Assembly: GCF_009755665.1 (NCBI RefSeq)
Contig: NZ_CP046622.1
Coordinates: 3,968,001-4,032,000, forward strand
Direction of reading: 5' to 3'
Length of the DNA: 64,000 nucleotides
Origin: Variovorax paradoxus
GTDB taxonomy: Bacteria; Pseudomonadota; Gammaproteobacteria; Burkholderiales; Burkholderiaceae_C
Positions 7,162 through 15,993 of this stretch are shown here, in pieces (within the stretch, counting starts at the first letter, position 1; each line of letters starts with the position of its first letter). The translations under genes were made by a program, and so were the position numbers. The notes under the pieces are model-generated. The model was not told the DNA's origin and made no database searches. It worked only from the letters and a program-made list of their open reading frames with translations.

Positions 7162-8814
7162 ATGAAAGCGATCTCTTCTTCCTCCTTCTTCTTCCGTGCC
7201 GACCTGCGCGCCACCGTCGTTGCCGCAGCCTGCCTGGTGCTCGGCACCGGCGCCAATGCGCAGGCCGTGGCAACCGCCGCCGGCGCAGACGCGTCGCGCA
7301 TCACGCAAGTCAAGGTGTACCCCGGCAGCGCCACGGTGGAGCGCGTGGCGCGGGTCGCGGCCGGCAGCCGGTCGGTCACCTTTGCCTGCCTGCCCGCCGG
7401 GCTCGACGTGCAGAGCCTGCAGGTATCGGCCGGCGCCTCGGTGCGCCTGGGCGAAACCTCGGTGCTCAATGAGCCGCGCGAACTCTCCGCACGTTGCGCG
7501 ACCAGCGCGCTCGACGGACGCATTCGCGACCTGGAAGACCAGAAGGCTGCATTGCAGGCCGAGAGCGATGCGCTCGGCCTGGTCACCGGCTATCTCAAGG
7601 GGCTCTCGGGCAGCGGCGAGCCGGCGCAAGGCGCCCGCGCACCGATGGACGCACGCAACCTTGCCGCAATGACCGACGCGATGCGCCGCACCGGGCAGGA
7701 TTCGCTGCTGAAGCAGCACCAGATCCAGCGCAAGCAGACCGACATCGACCGCCAGCTCAACCCGCTCCTGGCCGAGCGCACGCGCACACAGGGCAACGGC
7801 ACGCAGGTCGTGGCCGTGACCGTCACGCTGGCCGCCAGCGCCGACACCGACGTGAAGCTCAGCTACCAGGTCAACGGCCCGGGCTGGACGCCCACCTACC
7901 GCGCACTGCTCGACACCGCCACCCGCAAGGTGCGCATCGAGCGCCAGGCGCTGGTGGCGCAGGCCACGGGCGAAGACTGGCGCGGCGTGAAGCTGGTGCT
8001 TTCCACCGGCCAGCCGCGCCGCGAAACCACGGGCCGCACGCCAAGCGCGTGGCGCATCGGCATCGAGCCGCCGCAGCGCGCACCCGCAAGCCCGGCCGTC
8101 GCGATGATGGCGGCGCCGGCGCCCGCGGCATCACTCGACCGGAAGCGCGCCATGGCCGAAGCTGCGGAACCGCTTTTCGACGTGGCCGTGTTCGACAACA
8201 GTTTTGCCACCGAATTTGCCGTGCCGCAGAGCATCGACGTGCCGTCCAACGGCCAGCGCGTGACGCTGGCACTGGGCCAGCATGAAGACACGGCGAAGCT
8301 TGCCGCGCGCACCAGCCCGCGCGTAGACGCCAGCGCCTTCCTGGTCGCAGAACTCGCGCAGCCCTCAGGTGTATGGCCGGCCGGGGCGTTGCAGCTGTAC
8401 CGCGATGGCAACTTCGTCGGCAGCGGCCGATGGAATGCACCCACCGATGCAAAGCTCACGCTCTCCTTCGGCCGCGACGAACTCGTGCGCGTGCAGGCCG
8501 AGCCCGAGCAAAACAGCCAGGGCACGGGCGGCTTTGTCGGTTCGCGCGCCGAGCGCAAGGTGCAGCGCGCCTATGTCGTCGAAAACCGCCACCGCACGCC
8601 CATTGCGGTGCAGGTGCTCGAGGCCGCGCCGGTTTCCGTCGACGAGCAGGTGCGCGTGGCCGCGCAGTTCGCGCCGCAGCCGGGTGAGCTGGCCTGGAAC
8701 AAGCAGCCGGGCCTCGCGATGTGGAGCTTCGACCTCGATGCCGGCAAGACCGCGCGCGTGGCGGCCGACTACACCATCAGCTACCCGAAGGACGCTCGCC
8801 TGCAGATGCGCTGA
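7162..8814 (+). CDS. mucoidy-inhibitor-A-like protein (DUF4140/DUF4139), secreted
   Basis: A 550-residue exported protein with an N-terminal signal peptide (VVAAACLVLGTGANAQA). An N-terminal DUF4140 domain follows (ITQVKVYPGSATVERVARV, residues about 45-145), with a coiled-coil stretch (RIRDLEDQKAALQAESD) and a C-terminal DUF4139 beta-rich domain with the typical VNGPGWTPTYRALLDT segment. Proteins of this type are called MuiA from a mucoidy phenotype; their biochemical role is unknown. The ATG at 7162 is preferred because it starts the signal sequence. The gene stands alone between two genes on the opposite strand. Confidence 0.85.
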   Translation: MKAISSSSFFFRADLRATVVAAACLVLGTGANAQAVATAAGADASRITQVKVYPGSATVERVARVAAGSRSVTFACLPAGLDVQSLQVSAGASVRLGETSVLNEPRELSARCATSALDGRIRDLEDQKAALQAESDALGLVTGYLKGLSGSGEPAQGARAPMDARNLAAMTDAMRRTGQDSLLKQHQIQRKQTDIDRQLNPLLAERTRTQGNGTQVVAVTVTLAASADTDVKLSYQVNGPGWTPTYRALLDTATRKVRIERQALVAQATGEDWRGVKLVLSTGQPRRETTGRTPSAWRIGIEPPQRAPASPAVAMMAAPAPAASLDRKRAMAEAAEPLFDVAVFDNSFATEFAVPQSIDVPSNGQRVTLALGQHEDTAKLAARTSPRVDASAFLVAELAQPSGVWPAGALQLYRDGNFVGSGRWNAPTDAKLTLSFGRDELVRVQAEPEQNSQGTGGFVGSRAERKVQRAYVVENRHRTPIAVQVLEAAPVSVDEQVRVAAQFAPQPGELAWNKQPGLAMWSFDLDAGKTARVAADYTISYPKDARLQMR

Positions 8815-8829
8815 GCGAGCGCGCCCTGT

Positions 8830-9801
8830 TCAGCCCGCCTCGGGCGCCTGGCCTTCCGAAGGCTCGGCGCCCGGCTTGCGCTTTTTGCCGCGTGCCGCCT
8901 TCTTGGCTGCACGTTCGGCATCGATGCGCTGGCCCTCGGCCAGCCATTGAAGGAACTCCGCGGGCGTCTCGAGCGTGATGCGCCCCAGGTTGCCGGCGCG
9001 GAACTCGTGCATGACGATCTCCGCGGCCTTTTGCAGATTGACGCGGCCCTTGCCCAGCAGCGCGCCGCGTTTGCGGCCGATGGCGTCGAGCAGCTCTTCG
9101 TCCTTCATGGCGGCAATGGCGGCGGCGTCGTGCTCGGCCAGCTTGAAGCGCGCGGTGATGCCCTCGGCATAGTTCGCCTTCAGGTAGTTGAGCAGCTCCA
9201 GCGCCACTTCTTCCTCGTCGAAGGCGTTGCGGCCCACAGCGCCGCTCGCTGCCAGGTTGTAGCCGCTCTTGGGCACCACGATGCGCGGCCACAGCATGCC
9301 TGGCGTGTCCCACAGGTAGAAGTCGTCGGCCAGCGTGATGCGCTGTTCCAGCTTGGTAATGCCGGCCTCGTCGCCGGTCTTGGCCTTGCGGCTGCCGGTC
9401 AGCGTGTTGATGAGCGTGGACTTGCCCACATTGGGAATGCCGCAGATCAGCACGCGCATCGGCTTGGCCATGCCGCCGCGGTTGGGCGAAAGCTCGTGGC
9501 AGGCGCGCACGATGGCCTGCGCCGGCGTGGTCTGGCTCGCGTCGAGCGCAATGGCGCGCGTGGCCGGCAGCCCGTTGTAGTGCGCGAGCCAGAGCGCGGT
9601 GCGCGCCGGGTCGGCCAGGTCCTGCTTGTTCAGCACCTTCAGCGAGGGGCGGCCGGCCGTGAGATCGGCCAGCATAGGGTTGGCGCTGGAGCCGGGCAGC
9701 CGCGCGTCGAGCAACTCGATGACCACGTCGATGTCCTTCACCCGCTCGGTGATGGCCTTCTGGGTCGTGTACATGTGCCCGGGGAACCACTGGATCGCCA
9801 T
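8830..9801 (-). CDS. ylqF: ribosome biogenesis GTPase YlqF/RbgA family
   Basis: A 323-residue circularly permuted GTPase in which the G4 motif (NKQD, near residue 58) precedes G1 (GIPNVGKS, about 120) and G3 (DTPG). This is the order diagnostic of the YlqF/RbgA/YjeQ branch. RbgA proteins act in late assembly of the large ribosomal subunit. The N-terminal IQWFPGHM is a strongly conserved family opening. The tail is Lys/Arg-rich and variable (KKAARGKKRKPGAEP), likely an RNA-contact extension. It stands alone, convergent with the MuiA-like gene, 15 bp between stop codons. Confidence 0.93.
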   Translation of the reverse strand: MAIQWFPGHMYTTQKAITERVKDIDVVIELLDARLPGSSANPMLADLTAGRPSLKVLNKQDLADPARTALWLAHYNGLPATRAIALDASQTTPAQAIVRACHELSPNRGGMAKPMRVLICGIPNVGKSTLINTLTGSRKAKTGDEAGITKLEQRITLADDFYLWDTPGMLWPRIVVPKSGYNLAASGAVGRNAFDEEEVALELLNYLKANYAEGITARFKLAEHDAAAIAAMKDEELLDAIGRKRGALLGKGRVNLQKAAEIVMHEFRAGNLGRITLETPAEFLQWLAEGQRIDAERAAKKAARGKKRKPGAEPSEGQAPEAG

Positions 9802-10008
9802 CGATGGATGCTCTTTCTTTCGCTCTGTCTGGGAGGGGCCGGCTCGAAGGCCAGGTGCGCATTGTCGACGGGGAACGTGCGGCAGATCACACCGCTACGT
9901 TTTCCATAGCTGCAGACGGCCATTTTGCCTGCGCTGCGGCGTGCCGCACCCCTAGAATCCGCGCGCTGCACCCGCAGCCGCTTTCAAATAATCATTCGAG
10001 GGAAATCC

Positions 10009-10617
10009 ATGTTCAAGCGCCTTGCCGCTGCCGCCCTGCTGGCAGCCACCGTTGGTTCCGCGACAGTCGCAACCGTTGCCCATGCCCAGCGCCCCACGCC
10101 GCCGCAAGGCCCGATGATCGACGGCTACCTGTGCTGCAACATGCGCACCTACGGCAGCTCGATCAGCGACATCAACTACGACGAGCAAGGCACCAGCATC
10201 GTGGCCGTGGGCACGCCGGCCCGCATCACGGCCTACGACATGCGCTGGTTCAGCGCCGACCTGGCCGGCAAGCCGCAGCGCATCAAGAACGACTACAGCC
10301 GCAACATCACGCTGATCGACTTTGCCAAGCGTTACGTGGTGACCGAAGACCCCAAGCAGAAGATGGCGGCCTTTCCGCCCGCGATCCGCAATGCCATCCT
10401 TGCCGTGAAGGTGATGCCCGGCATGACGCGCGAGCAGGTGCTGATGGCCATCGGCTACCCCGTTGCCGCCGAGAACCCCAGCCTCGACGCACCCACGTGG
10501 CGCTACTGGCGCGACAGCTGGTCCGAGTACCAGGTCAACTTCGACGAGAAGGGCCTGGTCAAGTCGGTGATCGGCGACCCGGTGGCGCTCAGCCGCGTGC
10601 TGGCACCAACACCTTAG
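10009..10617 (+). CDS. secreted protein with BamE/SmpA-like domain
   Basis: A 202-residue protein with a cleavable signal peptide (LAAAALLAATVGSATVATVAHAQ) and no lipobox, so probably soluble in the periplasm. Residues about 125-190 (VMPGMTREQVLMAIGYP ... WRYWRDSWSEYQVNFDEKG) look like the BamE/SmpA fold, in which a P-G-M-T-R-x-Q-V segment starts the first helix. The N-terminal half (GYLCCNMRTYG, with a Cys pair) is not recognised. The ATG at 10009 has a GAGGGAAA ribosome site eight bases upstream. BamE-like domains bind outer-membrane partners or lipid; the actual role is unknown. Confidence 0.72.
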   Translation: MFKRLAAAALLAATVGSATVATVAHAQRPTPPQGPMIDGYLCCNMRTYGSSISDINYDEQGTSIVAVGTPARITAYDMRWFSADLAGKPQRIKNDYSRNITLIDFAKRYVVTEDPKQKMAAFPPAIRNAILAVKVMPGMTREQVLMAIGYPVAAENPSLDAPTWRYWRDSWSEYQVNFDEKGLVKSVIGDPVALSRVLAPTP

Positions 10618-10760
10618 TTCGCGTTGGCGCGCGTCTCGGCGAGACACGTGCAATCCATTAGATGTTTTGCATCGCGGGGGGCTGTTCCGCCCCTATCATT
10701 TGACTGAACGCGGCGCATCGGCGCGTCGGTCGAATTGAAACTTTTGATGGAGTTACCGCG

Positions 10761-11189
10761 ATGAAACCCGTCTCCGAACTGCTCAAGCGCCACGACTCCG
10801 CGGCATGGCGCACCTCGCCGGACGCCAGCGTGTTCGACGCGCTGGCCACCCTGGCGCATTTCGAAGTGGGCGCGCTCATGGTGATGGACGGCGAGAAACT
10901 GGTGGGCTTTCTTTCCGAGCGCGACTACACCCGCAAGGTGGCGCTGCAGGGCAAGAACTCCAAGGAAATGAAGGTCTCGGAGATCATGACGCCCGACGTG
11001 ATGACCGTGACCCCGCAAACCCGCACGCGCGCCTGCATGGCGCTCATGAGCCAGCGCAAGTTCCGCCACCTGCCGGTGGTCGACGGCGACAAGGTGGTGG
11101 GAATGATCTCCATCCAGGACCTGATGGACGACATCATTGCCGACCACGAAGTGACCATCGCGCAGCTCACAACCTATATCCAGAGTTGA
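10761..11189 (+). CDS. two-CBS-domain protein
   Basis: A 142-residue protein made of tandem CBS domains only. The first covers about residues 8-65 (VFDALATLAHFEVGALMVMD) and the second about 75-135 (VSEIMTPDVMTVTPQTRTRACM ... FRHLPVVDGDKVVGMISIQDL). Stand-alone CBS pairs bind adenine nucleotides and usually regulate a partner in the cytoplasm. No partner enzyme is fused. The 143-bp gap upstream carries a possible promoter, and the HPF-like gene follows 97 bp downstream, so they may share a transcript. Confidence 0.88.
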   Translation: MKPVSELLKRHDSAAWRTSPDASVFDALATLAHFEVGALMVMDGEKLVGFLSERDYTRKVALQGKNSKEMKVSEIMTPDVMTVTPQTRTRACMALMSQRKFRHLPVVDGDKVVGMISIQDLMDDIIADHEVTIAQLTTYIQS

Positions 11190-11286
11190 TCCCATGCCTG
11201 CCCCAAGGTGGGGAACACGCCTACGCGCACCGGGCCTGTTTAGGGCGCACAGTAGGGGCTCGTTCATCCATCAGCAGGAACACGGC

Positions 11287-11646
11287 ATGCAGATTCAGGT
11301 CAACACGAGCAACGGTGTCAACAACAAGGACGCGCTGGAGCGCTGGGCCGATACGGAGATCAAGCAACAGCTGGGCCGCTTCGTCGACGACGTGACCCGC
11401 GTCGAAGTGCACCTGAGCGACGAGAACCACGACAAGGCCGGTGCGGGCAACAAGTGCTGCGTGATGGAAGCACGGCTTGCGCACCACCAGCCGCTGGCCG
11501 TGACGCAATACGCCACCACCCTGGACGAAGCCTTTCGCGGCGCGGCCGAAAAGCTCAAGCGCCTGCTCGACAACACGCTGGGCCGGCTGAACAACCACCG
11601 CGACCGCGACTCCATCCGCAAGGACGCAGGCTTTATCGCGGAGTAG
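11287..11646 (+). CDS. HPF/RaiA-like ribosome-associated protein
   Basis: A 119-residue protein of the sigma-54 modulation/HPF fold, related to short hibernation-promoting factors that bind the decoding centre of idle 30S subunits. The beta-alpha-beta opening MQIQVNTSNGVNNKDALERW and the basic C-terminal helix (AAEKLKRLLDNTLGRLNNHRDRDSIRKD) fit. It is divergent from classical HPF, with an altered central strand, so function in hibernation is inferred. The ATG at 11287 was chosen over an upstream ATG because AGGAA stands in front of it and the fold starts there. Confidence 0.75.
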   Translation: MQIQVNTSNGVNNKDALERWADTEIKQQLGRFVDDVTRVEVHLSDENHDKAGAGNKCCVMEARLAHHQPLAVTQYATTLDEAFRGAAEKLKRLLDNTLGRLNNHRDRDSIRKDAGFIAE

Positions 11647-11665
11647 CGCCGGCAAGCGCCCGCGC

Positions 11666-12121
11666 CTACCGCCGATTGCGGGGCTTCCGCGCGGGTGACT
11701 TGGGGCCGGACGTCTCGGCCGGAATCAACGGCGGGCGGTGGCCGGTCTGCATCCACTCGTCGTAGAAATCGATCTTGCGGTCGACCAGCGACAAGGCGCG
11801 CTTCCACTCGGCGATGGTTTCGGTTACGCGCGCGCGGTGCGCCGCGAGCAGGTCGCGCCGCTGCGGGAGCGTGGTCTTGCCCAGCAACGCAAGCGCGGTG
11901 TACTCCCGCATCTCGGCAATGGTCATGCCGGTGCGGCGCAGCCGGTCCATCAGGTCGAGCCAGCCCACGTGCAGTTCGCCGTAAAGGCGCCGGCCGCCCT
12001 CGTCGCGCGAAACGCCGGGCACCAGGCCTTGCGCCTCGTACCAGCGGATGGCGTGCACCGTGCGGCCGGTGCGCGTGGCCAGTTCGCCGATATGGAACGG
12101 GGTGCCGCCGTCAGCCGTCAT
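11666..12121 (-). CDS. MerR-family transcriptional regulator
   Basis: A 151-residue regulator with an N-terminal winged helix-turn-helix (FHIGELATRTGRTVHAIRWY, then YEAQGLVPGVSRDEGGRRLY) and the long dimerisation helix (RRDLLAAHRARVTETIAEW). No cysteines stand in metal-binding positions, so it belongs to the organic-ligand or stress group rather than to metal sensors. The ATG overlaps the end of the upstream SnoaL-like gene by 11 bases on the same strand, so the two are translationally coupled and the regulator probably controls its own transcript. Confidence 0.88.
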   Translation of the reverse strand: MTADGGTPFHIGELATRTGRTVHAIRWYEAQGLVPGVSRDEGGRRLYGELHVGWLDLMDRLRRTGMTIAEMREYTALALLGKTTLPQRRDLLAAHRARVTETIAEWKRALSLVDRKIDFYDEWMQTGHRPPLIPAETSGPKSPARKPRNRR

Positions 12122-12536
12122 GGGCGGCGGCGGGGGGCGCCTGCAGCGCCTCCTGCACCAGTGCGGTGTCGAAGTACTCGGTCAGTTCCTTCACCTTGCC
12201 TCCTTCGAGTCGATAGACGTAGCAATAGCGGTTGTTGTAGCGCTTGCCGGCCTTGGTGGGCACGTCGCCGCTGAACAGCACCACCACCCGGTCGTCTTCG
12301 GCAATGATGCGCTCGGTCTTGCTCCGGTAGGGGCCCGCGAACTGCGCGAACAGCGGCTTGATCAGCTCTTCGCGGATGGCCGCCTTGCCCGCATAGGTGC
12401 GCGACCAAGGCGTGGTGCCTTCGAGCGTCCAGGCGGCATCCTCGGCCAGGCTGTCGATGAAGAGCTGGCCGTTGCCCTGGTCCAGCGCGGCATGGATGCG
12501 CTGCACCAGCGCCTTGTTGTCTGTCGTCGTGTTCAT
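12111..12536 (-). CDS. SnoaL-like (NTF2-fold) protein
   Basis: A 141-residue single-domain protein of the NTF2-like/SnoaL fold: helix (ALVQRIHAALDQGNGQLFIDSL), then the curved sheet with WTLEGTTPWSRTYAGKAAIREEL and a final YVYRLEGGKVKELTEYFDT strand pair. Members include small ketosteroid-isomerase-like enzymes and ligand-binding proteins, and the substrate is not evident. The ATG at 12536 has GAGGAAA upstream. It is the first gene of a two-gene unit with the MerR regulator, so it may handle or respond to the small molecule the regulator senses. Confidence 0.78.
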   Translation of the reverse strand: MNTTTDNKALVQRIHAALDQGNGQLFIDSLAEDAAWTLEGTTPWSRTYAGKAAIREELIKPLFAQFAGPYRSKTERIIAEDDRVVVLFSGDVPTKAGKRYNNRYCYVYRLEGGKVKELTEYFDTALVQEALQAPPAAAHDG

Positions 12537-12634
12537 GGCTGCATTTCCTCGTGGAATGAATGAACCGGAAGTCCCGGTGAATTCATTGGAAATGCTCGAG
12601 TGCACTCCAGGTCAAGCGCCGTGAACAGGTTGCG

Positions 12635-13558
12635 TCAGCTCTTCTTCGCGTTGGCCATGGCCTTGCCCACTTCGTTGCTGCCCTGGGCCGAACCGCTCTG
12701 GGGCACGATCTCGCCGTCGCGCGAGGTCACATCGGCAAGCCGCGCGGCCAGTTGCTCGGGCGTGTCAACGCCAATGCCCAGCCAGGCACCTTGCGTGAGG
12801 GTGATGTGCGCGGCCTCGAAGGTGCCGGCGCCCGCGCAAAGAATGGTGCGGTTCGGCGCGTCGGCAGAGGCCAGCACCAGCATGGCGGGCACCACCGCCT
12901 CGGGCTTGAGGGCTTCGAGCACTTCCTTCGGCATCAGGCCCTCGGTCATCCGCGTGGCCGCGGTGGGCGCCAGGCAATTGACGCGGATGTCGTTCTTGGC
13001 GCCTTCGATGCTCAGCGTTTGCATGAGCCCCACCAGCGCAAGCTTGGCGGCGCCGTAGTTGCTCTGGCCGAAGTTGCCGTAGAGCCCGGAAGACGAGGTG
13101 GTCATCACGATGCGGCCGTACTTCTGCTCGTTCATGAGCGCCCAGACGGCCTTGGTGCAGTTCACCGCGCCCATCAGGTGCACGTCGACCACCAGCTTGA
13201 AATCGGCAAGCTCCATCTTGGCAAAGCTCTTGTCGCGCAGGATGCCGGCGTTGTTGACCAGGATGTCGACCCGGCCCCAGGCATCGACCGCCTGCTGCAC
13301 CATGGCCTGCACCGCATCGAAGTCGGTCACCGAGGCGCCGTTGGCCATGGCCTCGCCACCGGCGGCCTTGATTTCGTTGACCACGGCTTGCGCGGCGCTC
13401 ACCGAACCGCCGGAACCGTCGGCCGCGCCGCCCAGGTCGTTGACCACCACTTTGGCGCCCCGCGCCGCCAGGGCCAGCGCATGCTGCCGGCCGAGCCCGC
13501 CGCCCGCGCCGGTCACGATGGCCACTCGGCCCTTGAAGTCGATGGTGCTTTGGGTCAT
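12635..13558 (-). CDS. short-chain dehydrogenase/reductase, MFE-2 3-hydroxyacyl-CoA dehydrogenase-like
   Basis: A 307-residue NAD(P)-dependent SDR. The cofactor motif TGAGGGLG is at residues about 15-22, NNAG in the middle, the catalytic serine in TTSSSGLYG and the Y-x3-K pair in NYGAAK. The N-terminus (KGRVAIVTGAGGGLGRQHAL) and the insert after NDLGG match the (3R)-hydroxyacyl-CoA dehydrogenase unit of peroxisomal-type multifunctional enzyme 2, so a role in fatty acyl-CoA oxidation is a reasonable inference. The ATG at 13558 is preceded by GAGAGCAAGAG. The C-terminal 60 residues after the Rossmann core are longer than in simple SDRs and Gly/Ser-rich. Confidence 0.87.
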   Translation of the reverse strand: MTQSTIDFKGRVAIVTGAGGGLGRQHALALAARGAKVVVNDLGGAADGSGGSVSAAQAVVNEIKAAGGEAMANGASVTDFDAVQAMVQQAVDAWGRVDILVNNAGILRDKSFAKMELADFKLVVDVHLMGAVNCTKAVWALMNEQKYGRIVMTTSSSGLYGNFGQSNYGAAKLALVGLMQTLSIEGAKNDIRVNCLAPTAATRMTEGLMPKEVLEALKPEAVVPAMLVLASADAPNRTILCAGAGTFEAAHITLTQGAWLGIGVDTPEQLAARLADVTSRDGEIVPQSGSAQGSNEVGKAMANAKKS

Positions 13559-13671
13559 CTCTTGCTCTCTGCTTTCTTTGCTTGGGGTGGGGTATGCGTA
13601 TGACCGCCGCGGGCGGCCGCGTGGCGTTTTACCCCAGAAAAGCACGTCGGCGCGAGCGGCCGCGCGCGCGC

Positions 13672-14052
13672 TCAGTCACGCGCGTGACGCAGCGTTTCGC
13701 AATAGGCCACCAGCTGGTCGAGCTCGGCCGACTTGTCGAAGAAGGCATCGGCGCCCAGCTGGGCGGAGCGCTGGCGCATGTCGGAGGTGGCGTAGTTGCT
13801 CAGCACGACGACTTTCTGGCTGGCCATGCGGTCTCGGCAGGCCCTGACCACGCCCAGGCCGTTGCCGCGCTCCAGGAAAAGATCGACGATGGTCAGGTCC
13901 CAGTCGTTGCGATGCTGGCGCAGCCAGCGCACCGCCTCTTCCTCGCTGCTGGCGCAGGCGACCACGTCCGCGTCGGCCACGTCGTGCAGGAAGCCGACGA
14001 GGTTTTCACGGATGAGGGCGCTGTCCTCGACAAGATAGGCCTTGAAGCTCAT
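13672..14052 (-). CDS. stand-alone response-regulator receiver protein
   Basis: A 126-residue CheY-like receiver with no output domain: acidic pair in YLVEDS, phospho-acceptor Asp in LTIVDLFLERG, the switch residue in VVVLSNYAT and the conserved Lys in FFDKSAE. Such single-domain receivers relay phosphate or act by protein contact. No histidine kinase is encoded in the window, so its partner is elsewhere. The ATG at 14052 starts the receiver exactly; the open frame upstream is not conserved in character. Confidence 0.87.
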   Translation of the reverse strand: MSFKAYLVEDSALIRENLVGFLHDVADADVVACASSEEEAVRWLRQHRNDWDLTIVDLFLERGNGLGVVRACRDRMASQKVVVLSNYATSDMRQRSAQLGADAFFDKSAELDQLVAYCETLRHARD

Positions 14053-14252
14053 GCCGGAATCTCCGGCCAAGCGACGGGCCGGAATACGAATCTGTTGCTG
14101 CTTGCGGGGTGCATGCTGTCCATGGTCTCCGGCGCGGCGGCGCGCGCGGTGAGTCATGCAGGCCAATGCCTGTAGGCCATCGGCGCCCGCAAATGTCGTC
14201 AGGCGGGCTGCCCCTTGGTGAGACGCGTAGGACAGCCCGGCTCGTCAGCCGG

Positions 14253-15809
14253 TCAGGCCGCGACGGCCATCCGTCCGCGGCCGAGCCCCAGGCGCGCCGG
14301 CGACACGTACTGCTCGCGGTAGATCTCGAAGGGCATGGTGTCGGCGGCCTCGATGCGCTTTTGCTCCTGGATCGATTGCTCGGTCATGCGCTCGAACTCG
14401 GCCTGCTGCTCGGGCGGGAACGGCAGGGCCAGGAGCGCTGCCCGGGTCTGCTCGGACTGCGCGCGAATGAAGCCGATGAACGAGTTGCCGTGCTGTTGCT
14501 CCACGGCAGCGAGGACGCGCGCCGAGGGCAGGCTGTCCGGGTCCTGCAGGGCGGCCAGCGCCGCTTGCACCGCTTCGGCATGCTGCGTGCCGCCGTTCGC
14601 GGCGTCGAGCGCGGCGGCAATGGGCAGGCATTGCTCCACCAGTTCGATGCCCCAGTCGGCCAGCGCCACCTCGCGCCCGCCCCGCAGCAGGTGCAGGCCA
14701 GGCTCGCGGCCGCGCGCGGCGGTGAGGTGCTGGTTGTGGGCCAGTTCGGCAATTTCCTGCGGGGTGTCGGCCGGGCTGTCGCTCAGCAGGCACTGCAGCA
14801 GGAACACGTCGATAAAGCGCATCGTCTGCGCATTGATGCCCACCGGCTCGAACGGGTCGAGGTCCATCAGCCGCACCTCGACGTATTCGACGCCCCGCTC
14901 GCGCAGCGCATGCAGCGGCCGCTCGCCGGGGTTGATCACGCGTTTGGGGCGGATGGTGCCGTAGAACTCGTTCTCGATCTGCAGCAGGCTGGTGGCAAGC
15001 TGGTTGTAGTCGCCGCCCAAATTGCGGATGCCGATGGCTTCGTAGGCCGGCCAGGGGCGCGTGAGCGCGTCCTGCAGCGAGGCGCCGTAGCCTTCAAGGC
15101 TGTTGTAGCTCACGGCCAGCGAGGCCTGCGCGTCGCTCTGGTAGCCGAGACGCCCCATGCGCAGCGAGGTGCCGTGCGGCATGAACATGCTGCCGTCGCC
15201 CAGCGGCTGAAGCTCGTGCGGGCGGCCCGCGACAAAGCTCGAACACAGCGCCGGTGAAGCGCCGAACAGGTACAGCAGCAGGAAGGCGTGGCGCCGGAAA
15301 TTGCGGATGAGGGCGAAATACTGTTCGCTGGACACATCGGGCAACGACCAGTTGTAGTGAATGCCCGAAATGGTCTGCATGCGCCGGCCGTAGCGGTGGC
15401 TCAGGCCCATGCGGTAGACGCTCTTGGCGCGCCCGATGTTCGAGGAGCCGTAGCGCCCGATGGGAATGGTTTCGTCGGTCGGCAGGCCGCAGGGCATGCT
15501 CGACACCCACAGGCGCTCGTCGCCGAGCGAGTCGAGCACGCGGTAGGTGAACTGGTGCACGCGGGTCAGCTCGTCGAGCGCCGACTGCACATTGGCATGC
15601 ACGCCGGTGATGAGCTCGAGTTGCGATTCGCTGAAGTCGGTGGTGATGTGCGGATGGGTGAGCGCCGACCCGAGCGCGACGGGATGCGGGGTGAGCGCGA
15701 GTTTGCCGTCCGGCAGGGCGCGCAGGCTTTCCTTTTCGATGCCGCGCCGCATCCCCTTCAACCTCGCGGTTGAGAGCGCACCCAACCTCTCCTGCAATCT
15801 GCTGCTCAT
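14253..15809 (-). CDS. gshA: glutamate-cysteine ligase (type 1, enterobacterial form)
   Basis: A 518-residue gamma-glutamylcysteine synthetase, first step of glutathione synthesis, joining L-Glu and L-Cys with ATP. The length equals the E. coli enzyme. Family blocks seen are RRGIEKESLRA near the N-terminus, DFSESQLELITGVH, and the MQTISGIHYNWSLP substrate loop. No gshB lies next to it. The ATG at 15809 gives the usual short N-terminus before the first helix. It faces an esterase gene on the same strand with 184 bp between. Gamma-glutamylcysteine could also feed the egtB-type pathway encoded at 28-30 kb, which is an inference. Confidence 0.93.
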   Translation of the reverse strand: MSSRLQERLGALSTARLKGMRRGIEKESLRALPDGKLALTPHPVALGSALTHPHITTDFSESQLELITGVHANVQSALDELTRVHQFTYRVLDSLGDERLWVSSMPCGLPTDETIPIGRYGSSNIGRAKSVYRMGLSHRYGRRMQTISGIHYNWSLPDVSSEQYFALIRNFRRHAFLLLYLFGASPALCSSFVAGRPHELQPLGDGSMFMPHGTSLRMGRLGYQSDAQASLAVSYNSLEGYGASLQDALTRPWPAYEAIGIRNLGGDYNQLATSLLQIENEFYGTIRPKRVINPGERPLHALRERGVEYVEVRLMDLDPFEPVGINAQTMRFIDVFLLQCLLSDSPADTPQEIAELAHNQHLTAARGREPGLHLLRGGREVALADWGIELVEQCLPIAAALDAANGGTQHAEAVQAALAALQDPDSLPSARVLAAVEQQHGNSFIGFIRAQSEQTRAALLALPFPPEQQAEFERMTEQSIQEQKRIEAADTMPFEIYREQYVSPARLGLGRGRMAVAA

Positions 15810-15993
15810 ATTGTTATACCCGTCAATCTTCTGAGGGGCTGGAAGGTAGCACGCCCGCGCGGGCACTGCTCGTGCAGGGAATCCCTCCTTCCGCTATGCT
15901 GGCCGGCGCTATTGTTTTGCTAGCAAAGTTCATGATGCTTGCGCTTTCAGGGTGGCCGGGTGGGAAGGCTGGAGCCAGGCGCGAACTGCCGCG

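Noticed and set aside
14053..14252. Small ORF and CCGGA/TCCGG dyad in the gap between gshA and the receiver gene
   Set aside because: The ORF is about 20 codons without a ribosome site and the dyad is short in GC-rich DNA; nothing supports a feature.
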